Below are positions 1 through 7,275 of a stretch of 18,246 nt of DNA, in pieces. The notes under the pieces were generated by a model. The model was not told where the DNA came from. It made no database searches and saw only the letters and a list, made by a program, of their open reading frames with translations. The translations under genes were made by a program, and so were the position numbers. Each line of letters opens with the position of its first letter. Positions within the stretch are counted from its first letter, which is position 1. Source of the DNA: CAVZLD01 sp964522605 (GTDB lineage Bacteria; Planctomycetota; Planctomycetia; Pirellulales; Pirellulaceae); the NCBI GenBank assembly GCA_964522605.1, contig CAZFWV010000117.1:1-18246 (forward strand), read 5' to 3'.

Positions 1-146
1 CCGTCGACATCCACGAGTCGCATCGCCTCCAGTTCATCCACGGCAACCACGACTTCTTCAAGGGCGCTCGTTGGTACACCGGCCGGCTTGAAATAGGTGC
101 AGTTCGGCGACAAGCAGACACGTCGACACTGTTTCGGTCGAGGCAT
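1..146 (-). CDS. DUF134 (UPF0251) family predicted DNA-binding protein, partial
   Basis: This is the N-terminal part of a minus-strand gene that runs off the left edge; 48 complete codons are visible. The translation begins MPRPKQCRRVC and continues with YFKPAGVP, then an acidic EEVVVAVDELEAMRL stretch. This is the characteristic start of DUF134/UPF0251 proteins: MPRPxxCRRV, a Cys-rich segment, then VDELEAxRL leading into a helix-turn-helix. Members are small predicted DNA-binding proteins, often encoded near metal- or Fe-S-related genes. The ATG at 146-144 is preceded on its own strand by AGGAG with a 9-base spacer, which supports the start. The gene is divergent from the MBL-fold hydrolase gene. 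The shared 93-bp spacer contains a palindrome that could be its operator. The C-terminal half, where the helix-turn-helix would be completed, lies outside the window. The family call is firm; the regulatory role is inferred. Confidence 0.85.
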   Translation of the reverse strand, partial: MPRPKQCRRVCLSPNCTYFKPAGVPTSALEEVVVAVDELEAMRLVDVD

Positions 147-152
147 ATACGG

Positions 153-198
153 TTGCTCCTGATGACGGCATCTGTTATTATGCCCATATGCGCATAAT
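153..198. promoter_or_regulatory. Divergent promoter region with a 22-bp near-perfect palindrome (operator candidate)
   Basis: Positions 177-198 form an inverted repeat with half-sites ATTATGC and GCATAAT around a central CATATG. Only one symmetric pair is mismatched (positions 184 and 191). A plus-strand sigma70-like promoter can be drawn as TTGCTC (153-158), 17 bases, TATTAT (176-181). A minus-strand promoter can be drawn as TTGATC, 16 bases, CATAAT, overlapping the same palindrome. A dimeric regulator bound here would therefore cover promoter elements of both divergent genes. The palindrome is seen directly. The promoters are weak consensus matches, and the operator function is inferred. 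Confidence 0.5.
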
Positions 199-239
199 GA
201 TCAAGTCCGGATCGTGCGGACTCTGGAGGGATCATCGCG

Positions 240-1253
240 ATGGCACTCCGAATCTCGCCGCTGATGTGGCCGCTGTTCGCATTGGCTTCGCCGGTCCTCT
301 TGCCAAAAATGGTGCGCCGCAATCAGGTCTTCCAGCAGAATCGCATGCGGGCGGAGCGTCTCAACCGGCAGCGGATGGACGGGGCACGCACGTTGGAGCT
401 TCCTGAATTGCAGGAGCTGGAATTGACGGTGCTGGTCGAGGAAAGAACGGAGGACGGCTTTCGAGGCGAACCTGGCGTGTCGTACCTCGTCAAGACCGAC
501 ATCGGTACTGTGCTCTTCGACGTCGGGTATGGTCCGGATTCACGGACACTAAGCCACAACGCGAGCAGGCTCGCCGTTGATTTCTCCGCAGTGGACGCGC
601 TGGTCATCTCGCATCTTCACCCAGACCACATGGGCGGCATGACGGCCTTTGAGTCGAATTCGGTGCAGATCCCCGACGAACTGAACGCATTGCAGGGCAA
701 GCCATGCTTTCTGCCTGACATGGCGGAGGCAACCGATTTACGTGGCGAGGTGGTCCAAATCCCCAGAATGCTCGCAGCAGGCGTCGGCACGACCGGCCCG
801 CTGGCTCGGAGTCTGTTCTTTTTGGGTCTCTGTGAGGAACAAGCACTGGTCGCTCGCATCCAAGACCGCGGACTGGTCGTGATCATCGGTTGTGGGCATC
901 CGAGTATGGAAGTCATTTTGGAGATGATTCGACGCCTGTCCAACGAGCCAATCTACGCGATCGCCGGCGGTATCCACTTTCCTGTCACGAAGAGTCGTTC
1001 TCAGCGGTGGGGCATCCAAGTTCAGATGTTCTTTGGAACGGGTAAGCCGCCGTGGCAACGGATCCGCGACAACGACCTGAGCCGGACGATTGCCTGTATG
1101 AATGCAGCGGGCCCAAGGAAGGTGCTTCTCTCGGCACACGACACTTGCGACCATGCTCTTGATCGCTTGGCAAATGAGTTGACTGCGGAGACCGTCGTAT
1201 TGCAGGCGGGCAGAACCTATCGGCTCGCCGACAGAATGTCGCCGAGGACTTGA
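240..1253 (+). CDS. MBL-fold metallo-hydrolase, COG1237-like
   Basis: The 337-residue protein has the metallo-beta-lactamase metal-binding motif HLHPDHMGG at residues 125-133. It also has a downstream GCGHPS motif, an AIAGGIHF segment and a late SAHDTCDH segment. This motif set matches the COG1237 branch, which includes enzymes annotated as dihydropterin ribofuranosyl-aminobenzene phosphate synthase-like hydrolases. The metal ligands expected for two-metal hydrolysis are mostly visible; the substrate is unknown. Residues 9-22 are hydrophobic (MWPLFALASPVLLP) and could be a short N-terminal membrane anchor, followed by a basic linker before the catalytic domain. The start has GGAGGG nine bases upstream. 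The gene is divergent from the DUF134 gene, and a functional link between the two (metal or cofactor metabolism) is inferred from position only. Planctomycetes are known to carry tetrahydromethanopterin-linked C1 genes, but nothing here proves such a role. Confidence 0.85.
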   Translation: MALRISPLMWPLFALASPVLLPKMVRRNQVFQQNRMRAERLNRQRMDGARTLELPELQELELTVLVEERTEDGFRGEPGVSYLVKTDIGTVLFDVGYGPDSRTLSHNASRLAVDFSAVDALVISHLHPDHMGGMTAFESNSVQIPDELNALQGKPCFLPDMAEATDLRGEVVQIPRMLAAGVGTTGPLARSLFFLGLCEEQALVARIQDRGLVVIIGCGHPSMEVILEMIRRLSNEPIYAIAGGIHFPVTKSRSQRWGIQVQMFFGTGKPPWQRIRDNDLSRTIACMNAAGPRKVLLSAHDTCDHALDRLANELTAETVVLQAGRTYRLADRMSPRT

Positions 1254-1306
1254 CGCTTACGCGAACACGCAATGCGGCAGGGCCGCAACCTGGAGGAGAT
1301 TGTAGA

Positions 1307-1333
1307 CTGGAGACTGAAGTCTGTAGTCTCCAG
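1307..1333. terminator. Hairpin between convergent genes, possible bidirectional terminator
   Basis: A perfect 9-bp stem, CTGGAGACT (1307-1315) with AGTCTCCAG (1325-1333), encloses a 9-base loop. It lies in the 99-bp gap between the convergent MBL hydrolase gene and the PEP-CTERM gene. There is no clear T-tract on either strand, so termination is likely only from position and symmetry. The surrounding sequence repeats the same letters (AGTCTGTAGTCTCCAGCCTCCAG), so this may also be a small intergenic repeat. Confidence 0.4.
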
Positions 1334-1352
1334 CCTCCAGCCTGCAACGTGT

Positions 1353-2795
1353 TTATTTCCGGCGCCGATGCGCCCCGACGAGCAGGCCGGCCAAGCCTGC
1401 GAGAATCATCGCCAGGGTGCCCGGTTCCGGCACCGCACGAACAGCCGCACCACCGGGATAGGGGCCTGCCTCGTAACCACCCTCCTGAAGCGCAACGACG
1501 AGATCCTGCGTTCCAAACCTCAAATCTCCATTCCAATCGCCGGTCGCCCAACCGGCATCCTGGCCCGTTTCATAAAGTCCGGCCTGCAGCACTTCGACGA
1601 AATCCTGCGTGTCGAACTTGCCATCGAGGTTCGAATCGCCAACCCAGGTCACCTTGAGTCTGTGCAGCCAATCTTCTCGATCACCAAAGTCCACGGCGCC
1701 ATCTTGATTCAGGTCATAGCTGAGGGGACCTCCATCGAGAATCGCCTGCGCCTGCAGATCGAGGTCGCCCGCATCCAAATCCTGATTGTTGTTGTAGTCT
1801 CCCTCGATCACCCCGGCGGTTGAAGTCAGCGTGTAATTATCCGATCCAAGCGATCCCGACTCGGTGAAGTAGTCGTCAAAGTTCGCCCCATCCACGCCGC
1901 TCATTCCATTCGCCTGCAGAATTCCCTCGGCCCAGAGGTCCCGGTAGGACACCGGATCGAACCCCGTCCACTGACCGTTGTCATCCACATACGCATTGAT
2001 GATTCCCGCTCGATCCACCGTCAGCGACCCGGGCCCGGTGAAGTTAATCGCGTAAGTCAACAGAAACTCTTCGGGATCGATTTCCGGGTTGAACTTACTC
2101 GTGAAGACCAGATCGCCCCATGCGGGAGCTTCGTCGTCGGCCGGAACGGTTCCTCCGGTCAAATCAACGGATCCGTTGTCAATCGTCATCGTAATCCGTG
2201 TGCCCGCCGGCGTATCATCCCATGAGCCGAACCAAAGCTCCCCATCATTTTCCAGGCGTCCGCCATTGGTAATCGAGATGTTGATGTCTGCGTAGGACAG
2301 CGGAGAGACCGCGAAGTTGTCATCCGCCCGCCAGGACCCAAAGATCATTGCGCCACCGGTGCCGCGTTCTTGACTTGTACTCCCGATCCGGCGGAACGTT
2401 CCGTTGTCCAGAGTCAGATTGGAGGCATCCATCTGGGTCCAGTTGTTCGCAGGCCAGGAATCGTCCGTAAGCTGCTGCCACACTGCACCGTCGCGAATGA
2501 TCAGGTTGCCACCTTGTTTGACTTGAAAATCTCCAAATACGTCCGCTTCGTAGGTAACGGTACTTCCCGTTCCAATGAGAAACGTTTCTTCTTCCTGCAA
2601 CGCGCCGCCATAGCCGTTGGTGCCGTTGTCCTTGCCAACGAGCGTAAACGGATCATCGCCCCCGTTCCAGTTCGCGTCGTTCCACGTTCCGTCTCCGCCG
2701 TCCCAGACGATGTCGATCGCCTGCACGGGCCCCACCGTCCAACACGCGATGGAGAACACAGCCAAACAAAGAAGTACTTTCGGTTGCTGAAACAT
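1353..2795 (-). CDS. Exported PEP-CTERM protein with four dockerin-like calcium loops
   Basis: The 480-residue protein has a signal peptide at residues 1-26 (hydrophobic VLLCLAVFSIACW, probable cleavage after VQA). A long Asn/Asp/Gly-rich body follows with beta-solenoid character (GGDGTWNDANWNGG near the start). Four EF-hand-like loops lie at about residues 333-346 (DYNNNQDLDAGDLD), 361-374 (DLNQDGAVDFGD), 387-398 (DSNLDGKFDTQD) and 420-431 (DWNGDLRFGTQD), arranged as two dockerin-like pairs. The C-terminus (455-480) is a PEP-CTERM sorting tail: VPEPGT, a hydrophobic helix and a final HRRRK cluster. Such proteins are usually processed by an exosortase and anchored at or released from the cell surface. 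The fourth loop lacks one acidic position and may bind calcium weakly. GGGAGA lies just upstream of the ATG. The cargo function is unknown; a structural or matrix role is the family expectation. Confidence 0.87.
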   Translation of the reverse strand: MFQQPKVLLCLAVFSIACWTVGPVQAIDIVWDGGDGTWNDANWNGGDDPFTLVGKDNGTNGYGGALQEEETFLIGTGSTVTYEADVFGDFQVKQGGNLIIRDGAVWQQLTDDSWPANNWTQMDASNLTLDNGTFRRIGSTSQERGTGGAMIFGSWRADDNFAVSPLSYADINISITNGGRLENDGELWFGSWDDTPAGTRITMTIDNGSVDLTGGTVPADDEAPAWGDLVFTSKFNPEIDPEEFLLTYAINFTGPGSLTVDRAGIINAYVDDNGQWTGFDPVSYRDLWAEGILQANGMSGVDGANFDDYFTESGSLGSDNYTLTSTAGVIEGDYNNNQDLDAGDLDLQAQAILDGGPLSYDLNQDGAVDFGDREDWLHRLKVTWVGDSNLDGKFDTQDFVEVLQAGLYETGQDAGWATGDWNGDLRFGTQDLVVALQEGGYEAGPYPGGAAVRAVPEPGTLAMILAGLAGLLVGAHRRRK

Positions 2796-3080
2796 CGGCT
2801 CTCTCCCTGAAACAAGTCCTCGTGGCCCAAGTGCGAGCGCACCCAGAATGAAACCTTCTGATCACTGCCGTGCGGCAAACAGACTCAAAAAACAACGCGA
2901 GACGAAAGGCTTCCGAAGTCCCATTGATCGACCTGAGTCATCAACGGCGCGCCGCGAACAGTATATCGACTGCGGGCAAGAATCGAACCCCGCAGATCGT
3001 CGTCCGCGGAGGCGCAAGCATGATAATACCAGTTTGCAGCGGCTTGTCCAGTAATTCCCGGCCTTCTTCCCGCCTCCCGC
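2796..3080. other. Intergenic region with a weak hairpin
   Basis: This gap separates two minus-strand exported-protein genes. It should contain the promoter of the PEP-CTERM gene, though no strong consensus was recognised. A 6-bp stem, TGCGGG (2971-2976) with CCCGCA (2989-2994), has a 12-base loop and no T-tract. It lies about 90 bp beyond the stop of the glycosidase-like gene and could be a weak terminator. On the minus strand it contains a GGTTCGATTC string resembling a tRNA T-loop, but no tRNA fits around it. Confidence 0.4.
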
Positions 3081-4391
3081 CTATTCCATGCACTGCGTAG
3101 CCCATGCCGTCAGCTGCTTGATGGCGGTGCCGAGCACGCCGGCAGAGCCGCGAAATCGGTTGGAACCCCGCGGCTGACCTTCCAAGGACCACCATTCGTG
3201 AAAGTCGCCCGTTTGCTGCACACGGGTCAACATGGGCTTCAATTCGCGATAGGCTTCTTCGACGAATCCATGGGCGATCAACTGTTGGATCATTCGCCCG
3301 CCAAACCAGCACCAGTCGCCGCCATTCTGATAGCCATAGGGCGACATCGAGGGATTCTTGAACGATCCGGCTGGGTACGGCGGATAGAGGGTCAAGCCGA
3401 TCGAATTCGCTCCGGCCGCACGAACGTTGTTGCGCATCTGTTCGAGAGAATGTGCAATCTCATCGCGGCTCAACAGCCCCGCCTCGATCGCCACGGCGGT
3501 GCCACCATGGTAGAACACGGCAGACTCATCGAAGTCCGCTGGGAACGGTGATCCTTCTAGATAGATGTGTGGAATGAACTTCCGACTCGCCGGATCCCAG
3601 AGATGCGTGCGAATATTGCCTTTCAGCGCATCGCGTATCTCTACCCACCGTTCCTTCTGTTGCGGATTCTGCAGGAGGCTGATGTAGTCCTGAATCGCAA
3701 TCACAATCATCGCATTATCGTAGATGTCGATCGCGCGATGCGAATTCTCGTCTAGCTCGACGCCCCAAGAATGCTCGGGTTGGACGTCGCCCCAATCCGC
3801 CGTCGTGGCGCCCCAGACGAGACCATGCTCGCGATCGAAACGTTCGGTAAGCACGTAGTTCAACGCTTGCCCAAGACGATCGACGACGCTCACGCCATCC
3901 ACGGTCTCCGCCAAGATCGATCGATCCTCTGTCTGTCGTACGTACTTGGCCACAGCCTGAACGAGTGAAGCTTCCTGGTCGGTTTCGACGGTATTCTTGT
4001 GTGCCTTCAGGTCTGGAGCCAATGACGACGTGCGGAACTTATAGCCGTCGTGTCCTTTCGCCGCGGGAACGTAACCATCGACGATATTGCCATCTTGACC
4101 CTGAAAATACAGAAACACCAACAGACTTTCCCGTAGCCGATTCGGATCGTTGACCTCCAACGAGATTTCCAAAAAGGTGTTGAGGTCGCGGATCCAGACT
4201 TCTCCGTAACCGCCACCGGCATTCAGTCCCGTCTTCAACAGCTCTCGCGCTTTGTCCAGTACTGCCGGCAGGTCGGGATCGGCCAGGATCTGGCGCGCCA
4301 AAGCCACCTGATCCTGGGAGAACTCACTCTCTTGCGCCGCGACGACGGTGAACGAGGTAGCACCCAGCAAGATAGAAAGGAGGATTCTCAT
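3081..4391 (-). CDS. Secreted six-hairpin (alpha/alpha)6-barrel glycosidase-like protein
   Basis: The 436-residue protein has an N-terminal signal peptide (MRILLSILLGATSFTVVAA, cleavage near residue 19). The mature part has repeated amphipathic helices with motifs typical of six-hairpin glycosidases. These are GGYGEVWIRDLNTFLE (60-75), an ETDQEASL segment (136-143), VWGATTADWGD (192-202), a DIYDNAMIVIAI helix (222-233), NGGDWCWFGG (356-365) and RGSAGVLG near the end. Conserved acidic residues such as D69, D138, D199 or D202 and D359 are candidates for substrate binding or catalysis. The fold call is by motif; the GH family and substrate are not assigned. The protein is probably periplasmic or extracellular, acting on oligosaccharides or glycans. 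The ribosome site is weak (AAGGG about 13 bases upstream). The downstream PEP-CTERM gene has the same orientation but lies 285 bp away, so co-transcription is uncertain. Confidence 0.75.
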   Translation of the reverse strand: MRILLSILLGATSFTVVAAQESEFSQDQVALARQILADPDLPAVLDKARELLKTGLNAGGGYGEVWIRDLNTFLEISLEVNDPNRLRESLLVFLYFQGQDGNIVDGYVPAAKGHDGYKFRTSSLAPDLKAHKNTVETDQEASLVQAVAKYVRQTEDRSILAETVDGVSVVDRLGQALNYVLTERFDREHGLVWGATTADWGDVQPEHSWGVELDENSHRAIDIYDNAMIVIAIQDYISLLQNPQQKERWVEIRDALKGNIRTHLWDPASRKFIPHIYLEGSPFPADFDESAVFYHGGTAVAIEAGLLSRDEIAHSLEQMRNNVRAAGANSIGLTLYPPYPAGSFKNPSMSPYGYQNGGDWCWFGGRMIQQLIAHGFVEEAYRELKPMLTRVQQTGDFHEWWSLEGQPRGSNRFRGSAGVLGTAIKQLTAWATQCME

Positions 4392-5045
4392 GACGCTTCA
4401 CGACCCTTCTGGCCCCACAGTTTTTTGGCGTAGACACGCACATCGCCCCCTGATCTTATCCCCAATGCGGGACGGATCCAACCATTCGTGTGCTGTGGGC
4501 CTGCAATCTTTTTCGCGGATCGGACCCGGCAACGGCAGTCGGCTCCCACCTGCAAGACGGACGGCTGTACGAAGCTTTGAAGAATTGCATCGAGTCGTGT
4601 GCAGCGAACCGTCTCGAGTCGGGTTACAATGGACGGTGCCGACTGAATCGCCGCCGATGCCCTGCTCTGCACTGCCAGGCTTGGTCTTAAGAGCGGCGGT
4701 CAACGGCGGCCAACTTGAGACAAGTCGGCCTACATTTTGAGACAGAGCCGAACAGTGAAAAGGTTGTTCTCTCGGCAAGAATTCGAGCGACCAACGGAAG
4801 CGACCCCCACAGGCCACAGGCTACTACAGGTTGCGGCCCTGCTGTCCTGTGTGATTTGTCATTGATTTCAAGATTTTTCATCGAAATGCCGGCAAGAAAC
4901 CTCTCTTGCCGGCGAATGAGGAACGAGAAACTCGCGATTTCCGGTGTTGATCCGGCCGAGGTGATGCTGCGGCATCGGCGGAAATCCTCGACGGAGCGAG
5001 TCACATGACCATTGGGCGTCCAGCAGCCACCAGGGAACCAGCGCC
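4392..5045. other. 654-bp intergenic region without a convincing gene
   Basis: No reading frame here has a recognisable domain together with a sensible start; the longer open frames look like chance. The region should hold the promoter of the minus-strand glycosidase-like gene and the leader of the small membrane protein at 5046. Two foldback structures are visible. One is an imperfect hairpin at about 4808-4851 with outer arms CACAGG and CCTGTG. The other is a strong perfect hairpin at 4888-4913, listed separately. GC-rich stretches alternate with an AT-rich patch at about 4860-4887. Confidence 0.5.
4888..4913. repeat. Perfect 10-bp hairpin
   Basis: GCCGGCAAGA (4888-4897) pairs perfectly with TCTTGCCGGC (4904-4913) around the 6-base loop AACCTC. 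On the minus strand the stem is followed by an AT-rich segment (ATTTCGATGAAAAATC), so it could terminate leftward transcription. No minus-strand gene ends just upstream to need it. On the plus strand it lies 133 bp before the start at 5046 and could be a leader structure. Its function is undetermined. Confidence 0.45.
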
Positions 5046-5285
5046 ATGAGTCAATTCTTTGATTCGATCTTCCAAATGCCAGTGCCATTCAACATGGTGG
5101 TGATCATTGTCCTCATCGGTGCCGTCGCGGGCACCATCTCGACCATCGCAAAGGAAACACGAAAGTTCTTCTGCCATCGGAACGAGATTGAGTTGAAGCG
5201 AGAGATGCTCGAACGCGGAATGGAGCCCCAGGAAATCGAACAGGTCATGCAGGCAACGTCACCGAAGTCAAGTGAGCGTTGCTAA
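5046..5285 (+). CDS. Small single-pass membrane protein, 79 residues
   Basis: The predicted protein has one hydrophobic helix at about residues 13-34 (VPFNMVVIIVLIGAVAGTI). A charged amphipathic segment follows, KREMLERGMEPQEIEQVMQA at about 51-70. I have seen this helix plus ELKREMLERGM-type layout in short conserved membrane proteins of unknown function, and it resembles PspB-like small proteins in size and topology. AGGGA lies nine bases before the ATG. Codon use looks like that of the neighbouring genes, and the protein composition is plausible (helix then coiled-coil-like helix), which supports a real gene. Residue 43 is a cysteine just after the membrane segment. It stands alone: the next plus-strand gene starts 208 bp downstream beyond a palindromic repeat. 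The function is unknown; regulatory or scaffold roles are speculation. Confidence 0.75.
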   Translation: MSQFFDSIFQMPVPFNMVVIIVLIGAVAGTISTIAKETRKFFCHRNEIELKREMLERGMEPQEIEQVMQATSPKSSERC

Positions 5286-5322
5286 GTGATGACTCAAGAA
5301 CATCTTCGGCATTTGGGTCCTC

Positions 5323-5422
5323 TCGTTTAACCGCGTGCCCAGCGGGCCGCGCGAGCAGTGCGGGCTGTTGCCCACTCGGTTAGACTTCGTGCGCGCGGGG
5401 CGATGCCCGCGCGGTTAAACGA
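5323..5422. repeat. Palindromic repeat, type A copy 1 (TCGTTTAACC termini)
   Basis: TCGTTTAACCGCG (5323-5335) is perfectly inverted as CGCGGTTAAACGA (5410-5422). The 74-bp GC-rich interior contains further imperfect inverted segments, such as CCGCGCG with CGCGCGG. Its end sequence, TCGTTTAACC, is shared with the larger palindrome at 11485-11628, so the two belong to one family of intergenic foldbacks. It lies between the 79-residue membrane protein gene and the DUF885 gene, and could act as a terminator or mRNA-stability structure. Confidence 0.7.
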
Positions 5423-5493
5423 AGAAGTTGTTTCTGATCCGTTCCTGAGGCTCCCGTGTGCTCAACCTCCAACCAGTCTTCGAAAGGATGACG

Positions 5494-7254
5494 ATGCGAA
5501 TCCTGACCTTCGTGCTCCTCGTTACCCCGCTATTCTGCCTCGAAGCGACCGCCCAGGACTCGTCGTTCGGTAAACTCGCCGAGGATTTCATGGACCGATT
5601 TCCGGCATTGGATCCGGTTGGGGCAACCGCTCTGGGCGACCATCGATTCGACGGCCGCCTGAATGAGGTCAGTCCGGATTCGCGCGCGGAACGGCGAGAG
5701 TTCTATCGAGACTGCCTGAGGCGTCTCGAAGAAATCGATCCCGGCGAATTGTCGCGTTCTGACCAAGTCGATTACGCACTGCTGAAACACGAGTTGGAAG
5801 GTGAGCTGTGGTCGCTGGACGTTTTGCAGGAGTGGGCGTGGAACCCACTGGTTTACACGCGTCTGGCGGGCAGCGCGATCTACCATCTGATGGCTCGGGA
5901 GTTCGCCCCTTTGCCCGTGCGACTGCAGCACGTGACGGAGCGCCTCGAGCAGTTTCCCCGCTTCTTCCCGCAGATTCGCGCCACGCTCGAGCCCAATCGC
6001 GTTCCACGAATCCATGCCGAGACGGCAATCAATCAGAACCGCGGTGTGCTGAGCATCCTCGACAACTGGGTCAAGCCGCACGTCTCGGCGCTTCCGGAGG
6101 ACGAGCGCGCGCGTCTGGAAAAAGCCATGCACACGGCCCGCACGGTGGTCGAAGAGCACCAAACGTGGCTGGAGCATGAACTGCTGCCCAATGCCCAGGG
6201 CAATTTCCGATTGGGGCGAGAGTTATTCGATCAAAAGCTCGCTTTCACTCTCAAGACGCCGATGACTCGCCCACAGCTCCGAGCACGCGCCGAGCAGGAG
6301 ATGGAGCGAGTGCGCGATGCAATGTACGAGATCTCTCAGCAAGTCTACAAACAGCAGCACCCGTACACCCAGTTGCCCGTCGAACCGTCGGCCGCCTACA
6401 AGCAGGCCTTGATCCGCGCGGCTCTCGAGATCGCCTATCAAGACACGCCGGCGGCAGACCAAGTTGTGGCTTGTGCCAGGGACACTCTCCGTCAGGCCAC
6501 ATCGTTCGTCCGAGAGAAGGATCTCGTGACGCTTCCCGCCGATCCCGTCGAGATCATCATCATGCCTGAGTTTGAGCGCGGCGTATCGCTGGCCTACTGC
6601 GACTCACCGGGCCCATTGGACGCGGGACTCAAGACCTTTTACGCGGTCGCTCCCCCACCTCAAGATTGGACGGACGCGCAGATTCGCTCCTTCCTGCGTG
6701 AATACAATGTTCGATCGATCCACGACCTGACCATGCACGAAGCCGTGCCCGGTCACTACCTCCAACTGGCCCATGCCAATCGCTACCCCGGCAAGCTTCG
6801 GGCCGTGCTCGCTTCCGGCGTGTTTATCGAAGGCTGGGCCATTTATTCGGAAAGGATGATGATCGACGCAGGCTACTTGGACAATGACCCACTGATGCGC
6901 CTGATCAACCTCAAGTGGTACCTTCGCGGAATCGCCAACGCAATCATGGATCAGGCGATCCATGCGGGCGACATGACGCGCGACGAAGCAATGAAATTGA
7001 TGATGGAAGACACGTTCCAGGAGGAGCGGGAAGCCGCGGCCAAGTGGGTGCGGGCCCAGCTCACCTCCGCCCAACTATCGACCTACTTCGTCGGTGCCCT
7101 CGAGCATTTCGACCTGCGACGTGACATCGAACAGGCCTGGGGTGACGATTTCGACCTCAAAACTTACCACGACAAGATCCTGTCATTCGGATCACCGCCT
7201 GTCCAGATCGTACGGTCGCTGATTCTCGACCAGCCGGTTCCAAGCCTGCGCTAG
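5494..7254 (+). CDS. Secreted DUF885 family metallopeptidase
   Basis: Starting at the ATG at 5494 the protein has 586 residues, beginning with a signal peptide (MRILTFVLLVTPLFCLEATAQ). That start is preferred because AAAGG lies six bases upstream; a GTG at 5458 and an ATG at 5488 are in frame, but the longer versions spoil the signal peptide. The HExxPGH zinc motif, HEAVPGHYLQ, is at about 415-424, and EGWAIYSE is at about 446-453. The latter supplies the third ligand region in the DUF885 metallopeptidase family. The preceding EFERGVSLAYCDSPGPLD segment and the terminal FGSPPVQIVRSLI segment are also typical of the family. Length is normal for the family (about 550-620). The protein is probably periplasmic or surface-exposed and degrades peptides; the substrate is unknown. 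The gene is monocistronic, converging on the photolyase fusion with a 21-bp gap and no obvious terminator. Confidence 0.9.
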   Translation: MRILTFVLLVTPLFCLEATAQDSSFGKLAEDFMDRFPALDPVGATALGDHRFDGRLNEVSPDSRAERREFYRDCLRRLEEIDPGELSRSDQVDYALLKHELEGELWSLDVLQEWAWNPLVYTRLAGSAIYHLMAREFAPLPVRLQHVTERLEQFPRFFPQIRATLEPNRVPRIHAETAINQNRGVLSILDNWVKPHVSALPEDERARLEKAMHTARTVVEEHQTWLEHELLPNAQGNFRLGRELFDQKLAFTLKTPMTRPQLRARAEQEMERVRDAMYEISQQVYKQQHPYTQLPVEPSAAYKQALIRAALEIAYQDTPAADQVVACARDTLRQATSFVREKDLVTLPADPVEIIIMPEFERGVSLAYCDSPGPLDAGLKTFYAVAPPPQDWTDAQIRSFLREYNVRSIHDLTMHEAVPGHYLQLAHANRYPGKLRAVLASGVFIEGWAIYSERMMIDAGYLDNDPLMRLINLKWYLRGIANAIMDQAIHAGDMTRDEAMKLMMEDTFQEEREAAAKWVRAQLTSAQLSTYFVGALEHFDLRRDIEQAWGDDFDLKTYHDKILSFGSPPVQIVRSLILDQPVPSLR

Positions 7255-7275
7255 TTGCCCAGTACGAAAAGTGGG

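Noticed and set aside
1272..1823. Plus-strand open frame of 183 codons antisense to the PEP-CTERM gene
   Set aside because: It is the shadow of the calcium-loop region, whose Asp/Asn codons give long open antisense frames. It has no domain and no ribosome site.
2966..3000. tRNA-like T-arm string (GGTTCGATTC on the minus strand)
   Set aside because: The stem around it is 6 bp with a 12-base loop rather than 5 and 7. No acceptor, D or anticodon arm can be placed within 90 bases.
4390..4740. Plus-strand open frame starting ATGACGCTTCAC with an excellent AAGGAGGA upstream
   Set aside because: The apparent ribosome site is the reverse complement of the Leu/Ile codons in the signal peptide of the minus-strand glycosidase-like gene. 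The product is Arg/Pro/Ser-rich without any domain, so the match is coincidental.
4398..4817. Minus-strand open frame of 139 codons in the large intergenic region
   Set aside because: No recognisable domain, low-complexity composition, and it would overlap the promoter region of the glycosidase-like gene. It is treated as chance.
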